Shown here piece by piece: positions 59,426-64,000 of a DNA stretch of 64,000 nt. The stretch is from Psychroserpens luteus (GTDB lineage Bacteria; Bacteroidota; Bacteroidia; Flavobacteriales; Flavobacteriaceae). Both the position numbers and the translations under genes were made by a program. Each line of letters begins with the position of its first letter. The first letter of the stretch is position 1. Location of the stretch: positions 310,001 to 374,000 of the forward strand of contig NZ_JADILU010000006.1 of NCBI RefSeq assembly GCF_015319355.1, in the 5' to 3' direction. The notes under the pieces are model-generated. The model searched no databases and was not told the origin of the DNA. It saw nothing but the letters and a program-made list of their open reading frames with translations.

Positions 59426-61699
59426 ATGAAAAATCAATTCTCTTTTCGCTTTATTTTAGTCTTTGTTCTATGCTCGATGTTTTCCTGTAAAAAAGAGGAC
59501 ACGTCTGTATCTAATATGGAAACAACAATATCTAGCTCGCAAGCGCATCCGAATCTAATTTTAACTGCACAAGGCGTTACAGATATTAGAGCACAACTGG
59601 GTAATATTCCAATTTTTGATAATACGTTAAAAGCAGTTCAAGAGGAAATAGATGCAGAGATTGCATTAGGAATAGACACGCCAATACCATTAGATTATTC
59701 TGGTGGTTATACACATGTACGTCATAAACGCAACATGATCGTCTTGCAAAAAGCTGGTGTTTTATATCAAATTTTAGAGGACGAAAAATATGCGAAGTAT
59801 GTAAAAGACATGTTAATGCAATATGAGGCGATGTATAAAACATTACCATTACATCCAAAAACAAGATCGTATGCAAGAGGTAAATTATTTTGGCAATGTT
59901 TAAACGATTCTAATTGGTTGGTTTACGTGAGCCAAGCTTATGATTGTGTTTATAATTATTTATCTGAAGAAGAACGCAACAAACTAGAAACTAACTTATT
60001 TAAACCATTTGCAGATCATATTTCTATAAACAGTCCGCAATTTTACCAAAGAGTACACAACCATAGTACTTGGGGAAATGCAGCAGTTGGAATGATTGGT
60101 TTAGTAATGAACGATCAAGAATTAATTGATCGTGCTTTGTACGGAATTAAAGATTTAAAATTAGACACTACAAAAAAAGATGATGATGGTGGCTTTTTAA
60201 ATAAAGATGGAAAAGCAGGTTTTTTAGCAAATATAGAAGAGCCTTTTTCTCCAGATGGTTATTATAACGAAGGACCATATTACCAACGTTACGCGATGTA
60301 TCCTTTTTTAATTTTTGCAGAAGGATTACACAACGTCAAACCAGAATTAAAAATATTTGAATACAAAGAAGGTGTATTATTAAAATCCATAAATGCTTTA
60401 TTGAATCTATCAGATGCGGATGGCGATTTTTTTCCACTTAACGATGGTCAAAAAGGAATGTCCTATTATAACGATGCTTTGGTTACTGCTGTAGATATTT
60501 CTTATCATTTCGGAACACAAGATCCAGGATTATTAAGTATCGCAACAGAGCAAAACAAAGTATTATTAGACGATTCTGGTTTGGCAGTAGCACTTGGTAT
60601 AAAAAATGGCAAAGCAAAACCTTTCGATAAAAAATCAATTAATCTTTCGGATGGACCAAACGGAACACAAGGTGGAGTTGCTATTTTAAGAAATGAAGAC
60701 ATTGAGCTTGTTTTTAAATATGCAGCACAAGGATCTAGTCATGGTCATTATGATAAGTTGTCGTATTCGTTATATGAAAAAGGTGAAGAAATCCTTCAAG
60801 ATTATGGTTTAGCACGTTTTGTAAATATTGAACAAAAAGGTGGTGGTAATTATCTAAAGGAAAACAAGACTTGGGCAAAACAAACCATTGCTCATAATAC
60901 AGTAACACAAAATGAAACCTCTCATTTTAATGCGAAGTATGAAATAGGAAGTCAGCATCATTCAGTACTTAATTATTTTTCTTCGGAAAATGAAAATGTT
61001 CAAATAGCTAGTGCTAGAGAAACGAATGCCTATCCTGGAAGTGAAATGCTTCGTACTATGGCAATCATTAAAGACAAGGATTTTGAAAAGCCATATGTGT
61101 TAGATATAATGAAGGTAGTTTCTAATAAAGATAATCAATATGACTTTCCATATTACTTCTTAGGACAAGTATTGAGTACAAATTTCGAATATAAAGTACC
61201 AGAAACTTTAAAAGCTTTAGGAAGCAAAAACGGATATCAACATTTATATTTAGAAGGTACTGCAAAAGCTAAAAATGATAACACTAAGTTTTCTTGGTTA
61301 AATAAAGGTAAATTTTACAGCTTAACTTCTGTAACTAATACTAATGACGAAATCCTTTTTACAAGAATTGGAGCAAACGATCCAGAATTTAATTTGCGTA
61401 GAGAAGCAGCATTAATGCTAAGACGAAAAAATAGTAAAAACACACTTTTTGTTTCAGTCATTGAAGCGCATGGAAGTTATAGTCCAGTTTCAGAATCTGC
61501 AGTAAATTCAAACAGTAGTATAAAAGAGTTAAAAGTGGTTTTGGATACAGAACCATACACAGCAATACAAATCACTAATGTAAATGGAAATGTAAAACTG
61601 TTTATAACAGCTAACACAAATGCTTCAAAAGAAGCAAAACATAAATTAAAAATTAACGATAAGAATTATGAGTGGTCAGGTTCTTATTATTTCAATTAA
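59426..61699 (+). CDS. PL17 oligoalginate lyase lipoprotein
   Basis: This is a 757-residue exolytic lyase that releases unsaturated monomer from alginate oligomers. A lipoprotein signal (CSMFSC) is followed by an alpha/alpha-toroid with the Asn-His pair N212-H213 in RVHNHSTWGNAA and the tyrosine-rich segment SPDGYYNEGPYYQRY (275-289), where the catalytic tyrosine lies. The heparinase II/III-like beta-sandwich (from about 380) contains GSSHGHYDKLSYSLY with zinc-site histidines. It supplies DEH for KdgF and the SDR. Confidence 0.94.
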   Translation: MKNQFSFRFILVFVLCSMFSCKKEDTSVSNMETTISSSQAHPNLILTAQGVTDIRAQLGNIPIFDNTLKAVQEEIDAEIALGIDTPIPLDYSGGYTHVRHKRNMIVLQKAGVLYQILEDEKYAKYVKDMLMQYEAMYKTLPLHPKTRSYARGKLFWQCLNDSNWLVYVSQAYDCVYNYLSEEERNKLETNLFKPFADHISINSPQFYQRVHNHSTWGNAAVGMIGLVMNDQELIDRALYGIKDLKLDTTKKDDDGGFLNKDGKAGFLANIEEPFSPDGYYNEGPYYQRYAMYPFLIFAEGLHNVKPELKIFEYKEGVLLKSINALLNLSDADGDFFPLNDGQKGMSYYNDALVTAVDISYHFGTQDPGLLSIATEQNKVLLDDSGLAVALGIKNGKAKPFDKKSINLSDGPNGTQGGVAILRNEDIELVFKYAAQGSSHGHYDKLSYSLYEKGEEILQDYGLARFVNIEQKGGGNYLKENKTWAKQTIAHNTVTQNETSHFNAKYEIGSQHHSVLNYFSSENENVQIASARETNAYPGSEMLRTMAIIKDKDFEKPYVLDIMKVVSNKDNQYDFPYYFLGQVLSTNFEYKVPETLKALGSKNGYQHLYLEGTAKAKNDNTKFSWLNKGKFYSLTSVTNTNDEILFTRIGANDPEFNLRREAALMLRRKNSKNTLFVSVIEAHGSYSPVSESAVNSNSSIKELKVVLDTEPYTAIQITNVNGNVKLFITANTNASKEAKHKLKINDKNYEWSGSYYFN

Positions 61700-61727
61700 A
61701 ACAAAACAAAACAAAACAAAACAAAAC
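61698..61727. repeat. Six-copy AAAAC tandem repeat
   Basis: Six exact AAAAC units start inside the PL17 stop codon. It is a simple repeat likely to vary in number by slippage. Confidence 0.9.
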
Positions 61728-61743
61728 AATTAAGATTATGAAC

Positions 61744-61789
61744 CTTCCATATCGGTAACTTAATACTCAAGAGAACGATTATATGGAAG
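61744..61789 (+). other. Long-loop inverted repeat before kdgF
   Basis: CTTCCATAT (61744-61752) pairs perfectly with ATATGGAAG (61781-61789), with a 28-base loop. The right arm contains the ATG of a 15-codon frame (61783-61830) whose TGA overlaps the kdgF ATG. Confidence 0.4.
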
Positions 61790-61826
61790 CAACATATGAC
61801 CTTTTAAAAACAATAAAAATAAACAT

Positions 61827-62204
61827 ATGAAAAGATTTAGCGAAAAGTACGTCATCACAAAAGACATGAAATGGGAAGTTCTTGGAGGAGGAGTATCCAG
61901 AAAATTCTTAGGTTACGATAATCAAATCATGATGGTAAGAGTGAAGTTTGATAAAGGAGCATTAGGTGCGCCACATCAACATTTTCACACACAAGCTACC
62001 TATTGTGTTTCAGGTAAATTTGAATTTGAAATTGATGGGGAAAAGCAAATTATTGAAGCAGGAGATGGCGTTTATATTGAACCTAATTTATTGCACAGTG
62101 CAGTTTGTTTAGAGGAAGGAGAACTAATTGACACATTTAGTCCTGTAAGAGAAGATTTTTTAAGTGGTGATGCAGTATCTTATTTTGGAGATAAACAGTC
62201 ATAA
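61827..62204 (+). CDS. kdgF: KdgF-like cupin
   Basis: This is a 125-residue single cupin. Metal-binding His50, His52, Gln56 and His90 are in GAPHQHFHTQATYCVSGKFEFEI and EPNLLHSAV. KdgF speeds the ring opening of 4,5-unsaturated uronate to its linear ketone, linking PL17 to the DEH reductase. No signal peptide is seen, so it acts in the cytoplasm or on leaked product. It is the last gene of the lyase operon, separated by 127 bp from PL17. Confidence 0.9.
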   Translation: MKRFSEKYVITKDMKWEVLGGGVSRKFLGYDNQIMMVRVKFDKGALGAPHQHFHTQATYCVSGKFEFEIDGEKQIIEAGDGVYIEPNLLHSAVCLEEGELIDTFSPVREDFLSGDAVSYFGDKQS

Positions 62205-62329
62205 GAAACAAATGCTACTCCTATACGTTAGGACTTTATGGAATAGTACTCTAATTCCTACAGATAAGATTTATGTTTGCTATTTTAACTCAAACATTTA
62301 CTATTTTGATATATAAAAATTACGAAAAC

Positions 62330-62360
62330 GTTGTATTTAACAAAATTTTATATATATTTG
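62330..62360 (+). promoter_or_regulatory. Promoter of the susC gene
   Basis: A -33 box GTTG (62330-62333), 19-base spacer and -7 box TATATTTG (62353-62360). The -7 box and its downstream operator are identical to those of the PL7 operon. Confidence 0.65.
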
Positions 62361-62381
62361 GTAAACCAATCTGGTAAACCA
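62359..62381. promoter_or_regulatory. Tandem dyad operator of the alginate cluster, copy 2
   Basis: Two TGGTAAACCA dyads spaced by ATC, identical to 49848-49870 within a 34-bp perfect repeat (62352-62385). The same regulator should control both transcripts. Confidence 0.8.
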
Positions 62382-62397
62382 ATTAATTTTATAATAA

Positions 62398-62426
62398 AAA
62401 AAGGATAGTTTGGACCTATCCTTTTT
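62398..62426 (+). terminator. Terminator-like hairpin in the susC leader
   Basis: A perfect 11-bp stem (AAAAAGGATAG with CTATCCTTTTT), 7-base loop, ending in five Ts. It lies about 30 bases after the predicted transcription start and 150 bases before the susC start codon, so it could attenuate susC or end read-through from kdgF. Confidence 0.7.
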
Positions 62427-62578
62427 GTAAAAATACTTCTATAGATGGAAGTAAAAAATCAGTAATTACTTAAAAAGTAAATACATTAGCAAAGTTACAA
62501 AAACAAATTATTTTGCGTGTATTGTATTTGAGTAATTGTAATTATTAACTAATTCAATTCAATTCAAAACAATTAACT

Positions 62579-64000
62579 ATGAATTTAAAAAACAAACTAC
62601 CGCTATTAGTTGCATTGCTAATTAGCGTAACAATGTTTGCTCAAGAGAGCTTATTGCTCAAAGGGACCGTTGTTTCTGAAGTAGATCAACAACCTATTCC
62701 AGGTGTTAATGTTGTGGTTTTAAACACGACAAGAGGTGCTTCTACAGATTTTGATGGAAATTTTCAAATCCAAGTAACACCAGGAGAAGTACTTCAATTC
62801 TCTTATTTGGGATTTGTAACAAAAACAGTAATTATTAATAATCAAAAGACATTAAGTGTTTCTTTAGCAGAAGACTCTGCTAAATTAGATGAAGTTGTTG
62901 TAATTGGTTATGGAACACAAAAGAAAAGCCATTTAACTGGTGCAATATCTAAAGTTAAGAATGAAAATCTAGATCAAATTGCTGTGGCAAGGGTAGATGA
63001 TGCTTTAGTTGGTCAAGTATCTGGTGTTAATATTCAAGCGACTTCAGCTGAAGCTGGTGCTGCTCCAACAATTACTATTAGAGGTTTTGGATCTGTAACT
63101 GCAGACTCTGGTCCTGCTGTTATAGTAGATGGGATAGTTGTAAATTCTGATTTTCTTGGAACCTTGAATATGAATGACGTAGAATCTTTTGAGGTATTAA
63201 AAGATGCTGCATCTGCAGCTATTTATGGTAGTGAAGGGTCTAATGGTGTTATTATGATTACTACAAAGAGTGGTAAGGAAGGAAAAACTAAATTTAGTTA
63301 CGATACTTATACTGGATATAAACAAGCATTTGAAAGTGAGGATTATAAGAAAAGTGTTGCTGATTGGGCTGCTAAAGAATTAGCAGCAACTGGTGAACTT
63401 TCAAATAATACCCAATATGCTCAATTGTTAGTTGCTACAACTGGTATTGATAGAGATTGGCAAGAAGTATTTTTTGATGGAGGAACTATTACAAGTCATG
63501 CCTTTTCTGCAAGAGGAGGTACTAAAGATACAAAATTTAGTGCATCACTTAGTTACCTTAGAGATGAGGGTGTTGTGATAACAGATGACTATAAGTTGTT
63601 TACTGGAAGATTGAAAATGGACACTAAATTAACAGATAAACTTAAATTTGGAATAAGTGCTACGCCCTCATATTCAAAACAAAGAGCTTTACCAACTTCT
63701 ATTCATAATCCTATAAGACAATCACCTTGGTTGCCTATATACCATACTGCAGAGACATTACAGTTTGTTGATACTGGTGCTTATCCAAACGTAGGAGTAG
63801 GAGATTATTTTTTAGAAAATCATTTACTTAGTATAGATATAGATCCTAATGATAACTTTGGTTCAAGTAGACCACGTACTTCAGGAGATGCTAACCCTTA
63901 TGCGCAATTTGTTGAAAGAGAGCATTATGAGTATAAAACCAATATGCTAGGTTCAACATATTTGCAATATGATATTTTAGATGGACTTACAGCAAAAACA
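62579..64000 (+). CDS. susC: SusC-type TonB-dependent outer-membrane transporter (partial)
   Basis: This is an incomplete gene cut by the window end; 474 codons are seen. After a signal peptide (LVALLISVTMFAQ) come a carboxypeptidase-like regulatory domain (LKGTVVSEVDQQPIPGVNVVVLNTTRGASTDFDGNFQI), the TonB-box-like region DEVVVIGYGTQKKSHLTGAIS, and the plug (VGQVSGVNIQ, TIRGFGSVTADSGPAVIVDGIVV, VLKDAASAAIYGSEGSNGVIMITTKSG). Barrel strands follow. It should import alginate oligosaccharides with a SusD partner expected downstream. It has its own copy of the alginate operator. Confidence 0.95.
   Translation, partial: MNLKNKLPLLVALLISVTMFAQESLLLKGTVVSEVDQQPIPGVNVVVLNTTRGASTDFDGNFQIQVTPGEVLQFSYLGFVTKTVIINNQKTLSVSLAEDSAKLDEVVVIGYGTQKKSHLTGAISKVKNENLDQIAVARVDDALVGQVSGVNIQATSAEAGAAPTITIRGFGSVTADSGPAVIVDGIVVNSDFLGTLNMNDVESFEVLKDAASAAIYGSEGSNGVIMITTKSGKEGKTKFSYDTYTGYKQAFESEDYKKSVADWAAKELAATGELSNNTQYAQLLVATTGIDRDWQEVFFDGGTITSHAFSARGGTKDTKFSASLSYLRDEGVVITDDYKLFTGRLKMDTKLTDKLKFGISATPSYSKQRALPTSIHNPIRQSPWLPIYHTAETLQFVDTGAYPNVGVGDYFLENHLLSIDIDPNDNFGSSRPRTSGDANPYAQFVEREHYEYKTNMLGSTYLQYDILDGLTAKT

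Larger units (their letters stand above)
62205..62578. other. Regulatory leader before susC
   Basis: This is a 374-bp intergenic stretch. The first 125 bases show nothing recognisable. It then holds a promoter (62330-62360), an operator (62359-62381), a terminator-like hairpin (62398-62426) and a second weak stem (TACTTC/GAAGTA) before the susC start. No other gene is seen. Confidence 0.65.

Noticed and set aside
61698-61727. CRISPR or regulatory repeat array
   Set aside because: The AAAAC units are directly adjacent without spacers; this is a simple sequence repeat.

Overview
The window comes from a low-GC, AT-rich member of the Bacteroidota, most likely a marine Flavobacteriaceae. The evidence is the TAnnTTTG-type promoters, the SusC-type TonB-dependent receptor with N-terminal carboxypeptidase-like domain, DUF2652, PycTM and DUF6268 families, many MKK-type lipoproteins, and a complete-looking alginate lyase cluster. 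No tRNA, rRNA, CRISPR array, insertion sequence or phage gene was seen.

Layout. (1) 0.4-5.5 kb, minus strand: lipid/glycan modification genes (tandem LAB_N membrane protein, polyprenyl-phosphate GT2, DUF6268 outer-membrane protein, ArnT-like GT39) and a DegP-like PDZ protease. (2) 5.5-16.1 kb, minus strand: a tightly packed operon led by a Crp/Fnr regulator, followed by membrane proteins, a CRTAC1/FG-GAP protein, a phosphoesterase-like protein with a surface-antigen barrel, a double-glutaredoxin/thioredoxin-reductase fusion, a TauE/SafE permease and a YHS protein. (3) 16.4-36 kb, plus strand: a frameshifted outer-membrane protein gene, then DUF547, ECF sigma factor and zinc anti-sigma genes, OB-fold and YceI proteins, an AhpD-like protein, and a long operon (DinB, TANGO2/NRDE, ATP-grasp, LysE-like, FMN glutamate-synthase-like, polyphosphate kinase, SdiA-regulated lipoprotein, DUF2652, HD-PycTM, alpha/beta hydrolase). 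After it come patatin plus a second DUF547, an M42-like peptidase, a HExxH protein, DUF2062 and rhodanese. (4) 36.1-40.2 kb: a mercury resistance operon (ArsR, MerTP, YncE-like, HMA, MerA) behind a palindromic operator. (5) 40.4-46.7 kb: acetolactate synthase, malic enzyme, NDH-2, aldehyde dehydrogenase, then a small outer-membrane protein. (6) 47.1-49.6 kb, minus strand: glycogen genes glgC and glgA. (7) 49.8-64 kb: alginate utilisation (PL7, PL6, two PL7/PL18-like lyases, gluconokinase/6-phosphogluconate dehydrogenase fusion, Nramp-like transporter, SDR, PL17, KdgF, and the start of a susC gene cut by the window edge).

How it fits together. A promoter-like motif, TGTCAGK then 15-16 bases (14 once) then GTCYA, lies before the DUF547-sigma-anti-sigma operon and before at least six other transcription units between 16 and 46 kb, including the minus-strand Crp/Fnr operon. 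This suggests that much of regions 2, 3 and 5 is one ECF-sigma regulon combining redox, envelope, polyphosphate and possible cyclic-nucleotide functions. Within it, a class III cyclase-like DUF2652 gene sits directly before an HD-PycTM gene, an arrangement resembling Pycsar signalling but in a housekeeping/stress operon. The alginate cluster is bracketed by two identical 34-bp promoter/operator copies, each with a tandem TGGTAAACCA dyad. Its lyases cut alginate to unsaturated uronate, and KdgF and the SDR process the monomer. An Nramp-family protein lacking the metal-binding motifs and a GntK-Gnd fusion are unusual members that may add a sugar-acid uptake and oxidation branch.
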